Source of the DNA: Verrucomicrobiota bacterium
GTDB lineage: Bacteria > Verrucomicrobiota > Verrucomicrobiia > Chthoniobacterales > JAFAMB01
Length of the DNA: 64,000 nt
NCBI GenBank assembly: GCA_019247695.1
Contig: JAFBAP010000117.1
Coordinates: 37,194-101,193 of the forward strand
Direction of reading: 5' to 3'
Under the pieces are notes generated by a model. The model made no database searches. It was not told where the DNA came from and saw nothing but the letters and a program-made list of their open reading frames with translations. This document shows, in pieces, positions 38,698 to 46,817 of the stretch. Made by a program: the position numbers and the translations under genes. Each line of letters starts with the position of its first letter. The first letter of the stretch is position 1.

Positions 38698-39004
38698 GTT
38701 CAACGGCGTGCAAGCCGGTAAGCCGCTTCCCGCCCAGCGCTCGCGATGCGGCGGGGGCCTGTCGTGCTTGAGTCCCGGTCTGATCCGCTGGTGGATGCCC
38801 CTGCACGGGTCTGCCGGTAGCGGCGCCTCGCCGTTGGGCCGGTGATCCAGGGCCCAGCCTGAACTGCCTGGATCCGCCCGCGGCGGTCTGCAGCCTTGAC
38901 CTGCTGCCTTAGGAAAGGACGCCCGCCGAACCGTTTATCCCTGACCCGTCGTACACCGATCGGGCCGCATCCCCATACCTCCTGCCTTTCCCAAGCCAGC
39001 TTTT
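38698..39004. other. Gap upstream of the TonB receptor
   Basis: About 300 GC-rich bases with no convincing gene, riboswitch or terminator. A TonB-receptor promoter or a leader continuing from the upstream gene is possible. Confidence 0.4.
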
Positions 39005-41161
39005 ATGCCGTTTTCTCTTAGGTCCGCCTTTTTTGCGGTGGGCAAGCCGCCCTTGGCGACCACCGTTCTGCTTTTTGCCCTGATCCTGCCGAAAGACGCC
39101 CGCGCCCAAACGGATGCCTCCCCGTCTCCGGCCCAACCGGCGCCCGCCTCCGGCGAACTCAGCCCCGTTACCGTTGTCGGCCAGCTTAATCAGACCCGCG
39201 ACCAGATCGTGCCTTACCTGGGTGCCACGCAATATTCCATCGGCCAAAGCCAAATTCAGACCCAACCCCAGGGCCCGAACGCGCCCTTCGATCAGGTCAT
39301 CCTTCGGGCACCGGGGGTCGCCCAGGACTCCTTTGGTCAACTGCACGTGCGCGACGAGCACGCCAACTTGCAGTTCCGCATCGACGACGTGTTGATCCCC
39401 GAAGGCATCAGCGGCTTTGGCCAGGAGATCGACACCCATTACGTCGACCGCGTCGCCCTCATCACCGGCTCGCTGCCCGCCCAGTTCGGGTTTCGCACTT
39501 CCGGCATCATCGACGTCCACACCAGGCAGGGCGCGCTGAACCCCGGCGGCGACGTTTCATTCTACGGAGGCAGTTACGACCGCTTGCAACCCAGCTTCCA
39601 GCTCGGCGGCACCCGCGGGAAGTTGAACTATTACCTGACCGGCAGCTACCTGTACGACACCCTGGGCATCGAGAACCCGACCAGCGGTCATACGGCCATC
39701 CACGATGAAACCAGCCAGTTTAAAGGTTTCGCCGAGCTCTCGTACGTGATCGACGATTCCAGCCGGGTCACGCTCTTGCTGAGCGGTACCTACGCCGACT
39801 TCAAGATCCCCGACAACCCCGGCCAGGTACCGGCTTTCACCCTGGAGGGTCAGAGCGCCTTTGATTCCCGCACCTTGGATGAGCGGCAGCACGAGCAGAA
39901 TCACTACGGCATCCTGGCCTATCAAAAAAACTTCGACACGGTCGCCTTCCAAGCGGCGGCCTTCAGCCGCTACAGCGGCGTGCTCTTCACGCCGGACTGG
40001 CGGGGCGACCTCATCTTCAACGGGCTGGCCAGCCGGGTCAACCGGACGCTGTTTGGAAATGGCCTGCAGTTCGACCTGAGTTGGGCGGTCACGGACGCGC
40101 ACACGCTGCGTGGCGGCCTGCTGTTTTCTGTGGAATCGGCCCGTGCCGACACGACTAACCAAGTCTTTCCGGCCGATGGGTCGGGCTCACAAGCCTCCGA
40201 GGTTCCGGTCACCATCATCGACAACAACCAAAAAACCGGATTCCTCTATGGCTTCTACCTGCAGGACGCCTGGAAGATCTTCGAGCCGCTGACGCTCAAC
40301 GTCGGGGCCCGGTTTGACGTGGTGGACGAATACACCCACCAGAGCCAGTTGAGCCCGCGGGTCAACCTCGTGCTGCAGGCGACCCGGTCCACGACCCTGC
40401 ACGCCGGCTATTCACGTTACTTCACCCCGCCGCCCTTGGAGTTGGTACCGGCCCGCACCCTTACCAGGTTCGTCGGCACCACCAATGAGCCGGCCATTTT
40501 GAAGAGCTCGCCTGTGAAGGCCGAGCGCGCCCATTACTTCGATGCGGGCATCACCCAGCAGGTCGCCGGCGGGTTCAACGTCGGGTTGGATGGGTTCTAT
40601 AAAATCTCGCGGGACCTCCTGGATGAGGGCCAGTTTGGCCAGGCGCTCATCTTTTCACCGTTCAATTACGCCCGCGGCACCCAATTCGGTGGGGAATTGA
40701 CGGCTAACTATCAGAAGGGCGGATTTTCAGCCTACGGCAACCTGGCGTATGCCTATGGCGTCGGCACCAAAATCGTTTCGGGCGAGTTCCAGTTCGACCC
40801 TGAGGAGTTTGCTTATATCCAGAATCATCACGTTTTCCTCGACCACGATCAGCGCCTGACCGGTTCTTTGGGTGCGTCCTACCGCTGGCGGGATCTAGCC
40901 GTTTACAGCGACCTGTTATACGGGCGCGGGTTGCGGCGCGGCTTTGCCAACACGGGCCGTAACCCCTCCTATTACCCGCTCAACCTGGGCGTGACCTACG
41001 AGCTGAAGCTGTCGGGGCAGCAAGCGATCACGCTGCGGGTTGACGTGACGAACGTCTTTGACCAAAGCTACGTGCTGCGTGACGGCTCGGGCATTGGCGT
41101 CGGAGCGCCGCAGTTCGGGGCACGCCGGGCCTTCTATGCAGGCGCCGCATGGCGGTTCTAG
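39005..41161 (+). CDS. TonB-dependent outer-membrane receptor
   Basis: 718 residues. Signal peptide (TTVLLFALILPKDARAQ), a region with a TonB-box-like stretch (ELSPVTVVGQ), and a plug domain about 60-180 (DQVILRAPGVAQDSFGQLHV, FRIDDVLIPEGISGFGQEID, GSLPAQFGFRTSGIIDVHTR). A 22-strand barrel follows with alternating aromatic strands and a terminal Phe (FYAGAAWRF), the BAM signal. The plug reads more like CirA/vitamin B12-type receptors than SusC, since no carboxypeptidase-like domain precedes it. Substrate unknown; the neighbouring His-rich protein and Fur-like site suggest a metal or metal chelate (inference). Confidence 0.92.
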   Translation: MPFSLRSAFFAVGKPPLATTVLLFALILPKDARAQTDASPSPAQPAPASGELSPVTVVGQLNQTRDQIVPYLGATQYSIGQSQIQTQPQGPNAPFDQVILRAPGVAQDSFGQLHVRDEHANLQFRIDDVLIPEGISGFGQEIDTHYVDRVALITGSLPAQFGFRTSGIIDVHTRQGALNPGGDVSFYGGSYDRLQPSFQLGGTRGKLNYYLTGSYLYDTLGIENPTSGHTAIHDETSQFKGFAELSYVIDDSSRVTLLLSGTYADFKIPDNPGQVPAFTLEGQSAFDSRTLDERQHEQNHYGILAYQKNFDTVAFQAAAFSRYSGVLFTPDWRGDLIFNGLASRVNRTLFGNGLQFDLSWAVTDAHTLRGGLLFSVESARADTTNQVFPADGSGSQASEVPVTIIDNNQKTGFLYGFYLQDAWKIFEPLTLNVGARFDVVDEYTHQSQLSPRVNLVLQATRSTTLHAGYSRYFTPPPLELVPARTLTRFVGTTNEPAILKSSPVKAERAHYFDAGITQQVAGGFNVGLDGFYKISRDLLDEGQFGQALIFSPFNYARGTQFGGELTANYQKGGFSAYGNLAYAYGVGTKIVSGEFQFDPEEFAYIQNHHVFLDHDQRLTGSLGASYRWRDLAVYSDLLYGRGLRRGFANTGRNPSYYPLNLGVTYELKLSGQQAITLRVDVTNVFDQSYVLRDGSGIGVGAPQFGARRAFYAGAAWRF

Positions 41162-41264
41162 GGGAACGCGGCATGCGCACGAAGATCCTCCTGCGGCTGC
41201 GAGACCCTGATAAAGCGCACGAGGCCGGCGCGCGCTGACGGCTCCCCGCACCCTTTTCTGATTT

Positions 41265-41804
41265 ATGCCCTTACTCAACCGCTTTGCCATCCTGCTCGGG
41301 CCGGGCGCCTGGCTGGCCTTCGGCCTGTTGCTCTTGAGCGCCGGCTTTCCCGGCGGCCTGCAGGCACAGGAATTGTTGCCACCCCTGAAGGTGAACGGCC
41401 CCGTCGAGCCTAAATCCCCGGGGCGGCCGCGTCGCAACGGCCTGTCTGAAAGCCTGAAGTCGTTCCTGAGGGGGCCCGGCCAGGAGCCGCCCGGTCTCCG
41501 GGCGGAGGCAATCGCCACCCCCGCCGTGGCCATCACTTCCGTGCAACTGGCTCAGGAAGGCGACGGTTTGCGGGTCCGCGGCGGCCTTCGATGCCGGGGT
41601 TTCGGGGCGGGGTACGGGCACTTAGACATTCAGCTGCTGGACCAGGGGCGCCGGGTGCTGAGCGTCCGCGCCGTCTCCTACCAGCCTAACCCGGTCCCGA
41701 CCAGCTACCGTGGCTTTATTGGCCGGTCAGAGTTTTACGCGCACTTCAATCGCCTGCCGCCCGGGGTGGCCATCGTCCGGGTGCGGTTTCACCCTAAAGA
41801 TTAA
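41265..41804 (+). CDS. Secreted hypothetical protein downstream of the TonB receptor
   Basis: 179 residues. A signal peptide (GAWLAFGLLLLSAGFPGGLQAQ) precedes a Pro/Arg-rich linker and a C-terminal beta-rich domain of about 90 residues (VAITSVQLAQEGDGLRVRGG, HLDIQLLDQGRRVLSVRAVS, YAHFNRLPPGVAIVRVRF). The VRGGLRCRGFGAGYGHLDI pattern resembles small beta-sandwich periplasmic domains. It lies 103 bases after the receptor on the same strand and is probably cotranscribed. No family recognised. Confidence 0.65.
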   Translation: MPLLNRFAILLGPGAWLAFGLLLLSAGFPGGLQAQELLPPLKVNGPVEPKSPGRPRRNGLSESLKSFLRGPGQEPPGLRAEAIATPAVAITSVQLAQEGDGLRVRGGLRCRGFGAGYGHLDIQLLDQGRRVLSVRAVSYQPNPVPTSYRGFIGRSEFYAHFNRLPPGVAIVRVRFHPKD

Positions 41805-41879
41805 CGGTCGACGGCGGCGCGTCATCGTAAACTTATCGCGCGGTTGGGCGTTAGTTTTCCTCGTCATCACCGTCCTTAT

Positions 41880-42789
41880 GCAGCGCCCCCAATGCATCTC
41901 ATACCGTTTATACCATTTAGACGCTTATTCCGGTAGAAGTCCGGCGGGAGGGGTGCGTTCCCAGGGTTCTACCCCACTACCATTTAGTTAAGGGCCGGTG
42001 GATCGGGGCGCTTTCGTCCCGGACGCTTGATCGTGGCCAGGACCTTCAGTCCCGGGAAGGGGCCTTTATCGAGCTTTAACAAATGCCATCATCGAACAAT
42101 CCGGGGAAAATGACCCTGATCGTGTCGATTAAGTCTCGATCCTGCCTTTTCGATGACCATGGAGGTAACATGTTGTCTTAGGCCCAACGGGCCGGCAGAA
42201 CTTAGCCCAGGGTTCCACCCTGGGAACGCACCCCTCCCCCCGATCGAGCCCTGAAGGGGCGGTAGAACCCGCCGGCAACGCCTTCTGCCGCCCCTTCAGC
42301 AAATCCAACCCGGCGGGGCGGGTGTTTGTCAGGATGGGCGTACAGGCGTGACGCCTTAGGAGGGCTCGATCGTGATTTGACGGTTACCCAGGGGATAAAG
42401 CCCTGGGCTAAGTTCCGCCGCCCCTTCGGGGCTGAAACCCGGTCGGAATTCCACCAAGGTAATTGTCTAAATTGCTGTAAGACCAATTCAACCAGGTGCG
42501 GAGCATCATCCGGCGGCGACATCCCCTCCAGCCGGCATTCTACTGAGATAGCTGCCTGAATGGTATAGGATCAGCCGTTCCTCCGGGACGAAAGCGCCCC
42601 CATCCGCCGGCCCTTAACTAAATGGCAGTGGGATAAAACCCTGGGCTAAGGTCTGCCGGCACGTTGGGCCTAAGACAGAATTTTTACCTCGATGGTGATC
42701 GAAATGGTATCACCCATCCCGGGCGGAAGGACCTGAATGTAACCGGAAAATCCTTTCAAAAAGCGGCGCCTCCAAGTAAGCACGGTGCT
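41880..42789. repeat. Intergenic repeat mosaic, copy C
   Basis: Non-coding gap with ACCGTTTATACCATTT (about 41904), AACTTAGCCCAGGGTTCCACC (about 42199; first 20 shown in part), the 17-bp-arm hairpin, the AACCCGGCGGGGCGGGTGTT module (about 42308) and the AGGCGTGACGCCT palindrome (about 42346). TCGATGACCATGGAGGTAAC (about 42152) and its inverted form ACCTCGATGGTGATCGAAAT (about 42688) lie on either side of the unit. Module order matches copy A. The cyclase gene begins inside the right edge of this mosaic. Confidence 0.8.
42251..42299. repeat. 17-bp-arm hairpin module (copy C)
   Basis: Arms at 42251-42267 and 42283-42299 with a 15-base loop and one G-T-compatible difference (GGTAGAA for GGCAGAA). 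Same orientation as copy A1. Confidence 0.85.
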
Positions 42790-43422
42790 TTGCACGCCAG
42801 CCTCATCTACGATCTGACATTGCCCCTCGGGCCTGAAACGATAATTTATCCGGGAGATCTTCCGCCGGTGATCGAGCAGGTTTCCAGCCTCGATTCCGGT
42901 GACCGGCTCACTTCTTCTCATCTCTCGATCGGGTGCCACGTCGGGACTCACGTTGATGCGCCTGCCCATTTCCTAAGGGAGGGATCGACAATCGACGGGT
43001 TGCCGCTTCAATGTTTCTGCGGTCCCGCGATCGTCATCGACATGCGCGGGAAAAGGCGAATCCGCGAAAGCGACGTCAGGGATTGTTCCATTCCCAGGAA
43101 TCACCACGTTTTGCTCAAAACCGACAATTCGGCTCTCCTCGCGGCGCCGCCGTTTGCGGCCTCTTACACCTACGTGGAGCCGGCGGCCGCCGCTTACCTT
43201 TGCAAACTGACTCCATGCTCGGTCGGAATCGATTACTATAGCTTTGATCCGTACGAATCCGACGACTTTCCTGCACACAAGATCCTGGCGAACCATAACC
43301 TGCCGGCGTTTGTTTGCCTGAATCTTGGTGCGGTACCTGCCGGATTGTATGGCTTCGCGGGCCTGCCTCTCCTCCTTGAGCGTACCGAAGCTTCGCCCGT
43401 ACGAGCGATCGTCTGGCGGTAA
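42790..43422 (+). CDS. PF04199 cyclase / kynurenine-formamidase-like hydrolase
   Basis: About 210 residues if started at TTG 42790 (LHASLIYDLTLPLGPETIIY), the usual family length. The frame is open back to an ATG at 42664, but those 42 codons are translated repeat sequence (compare bases near 2852, 35464 and 44800), so I reject them. No ATG or GTG lies in between, so the start is uncertain. The metal motif HVGTHVDAPAHF is intact, followed by DYYSFDPYESDDFPAHKILA and GLYGFAGLPLLLER. Members hydrolyse N-formylkynurenine, isatin or related cyclic amides; substrate is unknown here. Confidence 0.85.
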   Translation: MHASLIYDLTLPLGPETIIYPGDLPPVIEQVSSLDSGDRLTSSHLSIGCHVGTHVDAPAHFLREGSTIDGLPLQCFCGPAIVIDMRGKRRIRESDVRDCSIPRNHHVLLKTDNSALLAAPPFAASYTYVEPAAAAYLCKLTPCSVGIDYYSFDPYESDDFPAHKILANHNLPAFVCLNLGAVPAGLYGFAGLPLLLERTEASPVRAIVWR

Positions 43423-43762
43423 ACCGGGGAGGGGACCGCCGTCATCACAGGCTGGCGGGCACGCCTCGCCGCGAGACGGTCGAGCGACCGCGCCGGGCCG
43501 TATCACAGCAGGTTCAGAAAAGGTATAGCCGTCGGAAATTCACGAAAACGTGTGCGTAGCCGATCATCCGGCCAGAGGGCCACGATCCAGTTATGCAGCG
43601 GGTTTTGATTACACGCATCTTTCACTCCGGTAAAACCCAGGCCGCTGTAATTGTCGCTTCATTGTTGCTGTTCGTCTGGTGGCGGGTTTGGGTCGTCACG
43701 CCTTCCTGGGCGGCCGGCGATTGATCCAAACGACGGCGCCCAAGGACGGCCGGAGGCGGGCC
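43423..43762. other. Convergent gap
   Basis: About 340 bases between the convergent cyclase and PRC-barrel genes. A 43-codon frame (43593-43724, single hydrophobic helix) is present but has no ribosome site. No repeat module or clear terminator hairpin was recognised. Confidence 0.4.
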
Positions 43763-44485
43763 TCAGCGACCTGGGCTTGGCGTTGGGCTCAACGACGGGC
43801 TGGCGCCCGGGCTGGCCACGGGGTTGCCCATCGAGGTGCCGAGCCCGATGCCCGTTGCACCCGGGGAGGGGCTGGCCATCGGATTACCTGATGGTTCATT
43901 CATCGGATTACCCGTCGCGCTGGCGCCTGGCTCGGGCGTGGGCGTGCCGGTTACCCTTTTGCCGGTCGGGGCTGTGGTCTGCCCGGGTGCCGGCACGTCG
44001 TCGAAAAAGGTGATGCCGAAGTAGTCGAAGATCGGCTGCGCCGCAGTGCGGGCATAAAGATCGGTCAGCTTGTTGGGATCGAACTTTGGTGCGTTTGTAA
44101 GTTTATCTTTGGTGGCGTCAATCACATAGCCGGGGGCCTCTCCGGGCGAGCCCTTGACCAGACCCACGGCGCCCCAAGGCACCACGACTTTCGTTCCACC
44201 AGCACCCAGGAAGCCGCCGACGCTGAGCACGGCAAAGCGCACCCGGCCGGTGTCGGGATTAAAAATCAGGTCATCGATCGTGCCGATGTCCTCGTTTTGC
44301 AGATTCTTGATGTGGCTGCCTGCGACGTTGGTGGTGAGCAGGAGGCCCTGGTAAGGGGTAACCTCCGTCGTCGGGTTGGCGGCGGGGCTGGGACTAGGAC
44401 TGTCGGCGGGCGCGGCGTGCGCGCCTCGGCAGAAACCAAATGCACCGGCGCACAGAAGGGCCGTGGCAATCAATGGTGTTTTCAT
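43763..44485 (-). CDS. Secreted PRC-barrel domain protein
   Basis: 240 residues from the ATG at 44485 (MKTPLIATALLCAGAFGFC), a clear signal peptide; the frame reaches 44566 without support. A Pro/Ser linker is followed by the PRC-barrel (SHIKNLQNEDIGTIDDLIFN, GRVRFAVLSVGGFLGAGGTK, VVPWGAVGLV; residues about 55-130). A region (DPNKLTDLYARTAAQPIFDYFG) and a long Pro/Gly/Ser/Met tail with NPMxxP repeats (GNPMNEPSGNPMASPSPG) close the protein. PRC-barrel proteins of this type are common in soil bacteria and are linked to envelope or photosynthetic assembly; exact role unknown. Confidence 0.85.
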   Translation of the reverse strand: MKTPLIATALLCAGAFGFCRGAHAAPADSPSPSPAANPTTEVTPYQGLLLTTNVAGSHIKNLQNEDIGTIDDLIFNPDTGRVRFAVLSVGGFLGAGGTKVVVPWGAVGLVKGSPGEAPGYVIDATKDKLTNAPKFDPNKLTDLYARTAAQPIFDYFGITFFDDVPAPGQTTAPTGKRVTGTPTPEPGASATGNPMNEPSGNPMASPSPGATGIGLGTSMGNPVASPGASPSLSPTPSPGR

Positions 44486-44639
44486 GGTCGATCTACGGAT
44501 TCCGCTGGGGTGAGGTTGCAGCGCACATCCGCGGATCACGCGCGCTGCAGGTCCAAATAACTGCAAGAACTGTATCTAGTTCGTGGTGAGGGACCCCGAT
44601 ACGCCTGACATTACGGGTCCGTAATGTTGCGGTCGGAGT

Positions 44640-44880
44640 TGTCTCATACCGTTCGGACAGTTATCCCGGTACAACGTCGACTCAGGAGGTGCCGGCGCCG
44701 GAGGATGCTCCGTCGCCGGTTGAAGCGGCCTTAGGCCGAACGGGCCTCGGCCGCTTATACGGTCCAACAGGTGTAAAGTCGGCAGGGCACCTGGGAACGA
44801 AGACATAATTTTACCTATGAGCCCGTCGAAATGGTATAAGCATAGAGACCGCGCCCCCCGAACGGAGGGCAATGGTAAGG
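44640..44880. repeat. Intergenic repeat mosaic, copy D (short)
   Basis: Shorter copy upstream of the PRC-barrel gene containing ATACCGTTCGGACAGTTATC, GCCGGAGGATGCTC, a GGCCGCTTATACGGTCCAAC segment (about 44746) and GACATAATTTTACCTATGAG (about 44800). The hairpin and CCCAGGG modules are missing. The rest of the gap to 45064 has no recognised element. Confidence 0.65.
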
Positions 44881-45064
44881 TGGGTCATGGTTCCTCCTCC
44901 GATGCTCCTAACCTAACAAATGCGCTTAACGATCGGTTGTTAGAGGCATCAGTTCGCCCGCCGGTCTCGCCCGCCGGCTTTTTTTGGGTGGTGCGCGGCG
45001 GATGCTTGAGGAAACCGCCCGGCAGCGTTAAAGGTGGCACCTTGCAGGCTGCCGTCTATTATCT

Positions 45065-45583
45065 ATGAGAGGCTTCATTATTGGGTTGATCGTCGGAATC
45101 GTTTTGTTGCCGGCCGCCGCGTATCTGTACATCTGGTTCGGGTACGCACCGGTGGCCACGGCGGCGCCACCGCTCCCGTTGGAACGGATGCTCACCTCGC
45201 TTGCGCTCCACGCCAAAATCGCGAAAGAAGCGCCGAAGGACTCCCCGGTTCCGGCGACCGAGCCGAATCTGCTCGCCGGCGCAAAGCTTTACCGGGAATA
45301 CTGCGCGGTTTGTCACGGAACCAGTGCTGAGCCTCGAACCGCGACGGCTAAAGGGATGTTTCCCCGGCCCCCGCCCCTGTTCGAGGGTACGGGTGTGACG
45401 GATGACCCCATTGGCGAGACGTATTGGAAGGCGGCTAATGGCATCCGGCTGACCGGCATGCCCGCTTATGCGGGGTCACTCAGCACCGAACAATTGTGGC
45501 AGGTGAGCCAGTTGTTGGCGAACGCCGACAAGCTGCCTCAAAGCGTCCAGGGGCTCCTGGAGCAACCGGCACCCGCACACTGA
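45065..45583 (+). CDS. Membrane-anchored mono-heme cytochrome c
   Basis: 172 residues. An uncleaved N-terminal helix (GFIIGLIVGIVLLPAAAYLY) anchors a periplasmic cytochrome domain with one heme site CAVCH (YREYCAVCHGTSAEPRTATA, near residue 82) and distal Met in GIRLTGMPAYAGSL. The GMFPRPPPLFEGTGVTDDPI pattern is common in small class I cytochromes that serve as electron shuttles to oxidases or dehydrogenases. No dehydrogenase gene is adjacent. Start ATG follows a repeat-containing gap. Confidence 0.88.
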   Translation: MRGFIIGLIVGIVLLPAAAYLYIWFGYAPVATAAPPLPLERMLTSLALHAKIAKEAPKDSPVPATEPNLLAGAKLYREYCAVCHGTSAEPRTATAKGMFPRPPPLFEGTGVTDDPIGETYWKAANGIRLTGMPAYAGSLSTEQLWQVSQLLANADKLPQSVQGLLEQPAPAH

Positions 45584-45710
45584 CGGTTGAGCAGGGGCGG
45601 GCGGGGGTGTTGGCCCCGAGCGAGCGGCACCGTCCGGCCGCAGACCGGATTGCAGGCAAATGGAGAACCTGACGTGTTCAGCCCGTTTGCACCAATCTAG
45701 CGATGCTGCG

Positions 45711-46676
45711 TCACCGGGCCGCTTCTTTATCTCGCGCAGCGATTTTGTCGCGAATGGTTTCGTAAAGCCAGCGCATCGATGGAAGGCTCACCCCTCTATT
45801 TTCGCCGCGCCGGAGGGGTTCACCCCAAATGGCCTCCAGTTCGACCTCACGTCCGAGATCGAAATCGATGAGACTGGAAGGGCGAAAGTCCCCAATGGTT
45901 TTGGTAACCTGCATGAATATTTCGATGAGGTCGGTCGGCAACCGGCATCCGTTGGCATTGGCCGCCATCAACGTTTCGCTCATGATTTGCTCCGCCTTTC
46001 GCCGGAGTTCCGGTGAAGCAATAATCTCCGAGACCGGCAACGACCCCGCCGCGATGCTAAGGCCGTTAAAGCAGATATTCCACACGAGTTTTTCCCAACG
46101 TGCGGAGTTGAGATCATCAGACAGCCGGCAAGGAATCCCGCAGCGCTCAAAGGCTGCCGCGATTTCCTGCACGTCGGGGCGCACTGGTCGAGCCGTATCC
46201 CCCAGCGCGATCGTTCCGGCTCCGAAATGTCGAACCACCGCCGGCTCGATCCGGTTTACAGCCACGAAACAAACGCCGCCTATGACGCGATCTGCATTGA
46301 ATGCGGTTGAAAGAAACTCTTCGTTGCCCAGCCCGTTTTGCAGCGTTAAGAGCCACGTTTCTTTTCCTAACAAAGGGGGTAGTAGCCCTCTAAGGGCCTG
46401 GTTTGCTGTCGCTTTGATGCTGATCACGACCAGGTCGACTTCGCCGATCTCTGCAGACGATCCGTAAAAACGGCTCCCCTCATAGTGCAGGTCCCCTTCA
46501 GCGCTCAGGAGTCGAATCCCCTGTTTGCGAGCCGTTTCAAGATCGGATCTGAGCAGAAAACGGACATCCAGCCCGCCTGTCGCCAGCTTGATTCCGTAAA
46601 ATAACCCGACGGCGCCGCTGCCGACGATTGCGATTCGAGCATTTGGCGGAAAGCTATGCAGCGGCTGATCGTCCAT
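45711..46676 (-). CDS. Ketopantoate reductase-like (PanE/ApbA) oxidoreductase
   Basis: 321 residues. Rossmann motif GSGAVGLFYGIKLA near the N-terminus (NARIAIVGSGAVG, residues about 12-24), VISIKAT and LQNGLGNEEFL with the family Asn, then the C-terminal helical domain with the catalytic Lys in ARWEKLVWNICFNGLS and the Ser/Asp pattern RPSSLIDFDLGREVELEAIW (seen as SSLIDFDLGREVE). It reduces 2-dehydropantoate to pantoate with NADPH, for coenzyme A, or a related ketoacid. Paralogues of unknown substrate are common, so the panE name is not assigned. Confidence 0.88.
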   Translation of the reverse strand: MDDQPLHSFPPNARIAIVGSGAVGLFYGIKLATGGLDVRFLLRSDLETARKQGIRLLSAEGDLHYEGSRFYGSSAEIGEVDLVVISIKATANQALRGLLPPLLGKETWLLTLQNGLGNEEFLSTAFNADRVIGGVCFVAVNRIEPAVVRHFGAGTIALGDTARPVRPDVQEIAAAFERCGIPCRLSDDLNSARWEKLVWNICFNGLSIAAGSLPVSEIIASPELRRKAEQIMSETLMAANANGCRLPTDLIEIFMQVTKTIGDFRPSSLIDFDLGREVELEAIWGEPLRRGENRGVSLPSMRWLYETIRDKIAARDKEAAR

Positions 46677-46817
46677 CTGTTGAGTCAGTTAGGGCTCTGG
46701 GGTGCGGACGCAGGGACCAAGTAAATGGGCAGTATTAATTTTACACGAATTGCGTGCCAAAGGGCTCTGGAAGCCGCCGCTTTTGACTGTTGCATGAGAG
46801 TAATTTTGCGGACCCAC

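Noticed and set aside
43593..43724. 43-codon frame with one hydrophobic helix
   Set aside because: No ribosome site and no conservation evidence available; mentioned only in the gap entry.
44940..44990. Possible terminator (CCCGCCGG repeats followed by seven T)
   Set aside because: The GC-rich part is a direct repeat rather than an inverted one, so no stable stem is evident.
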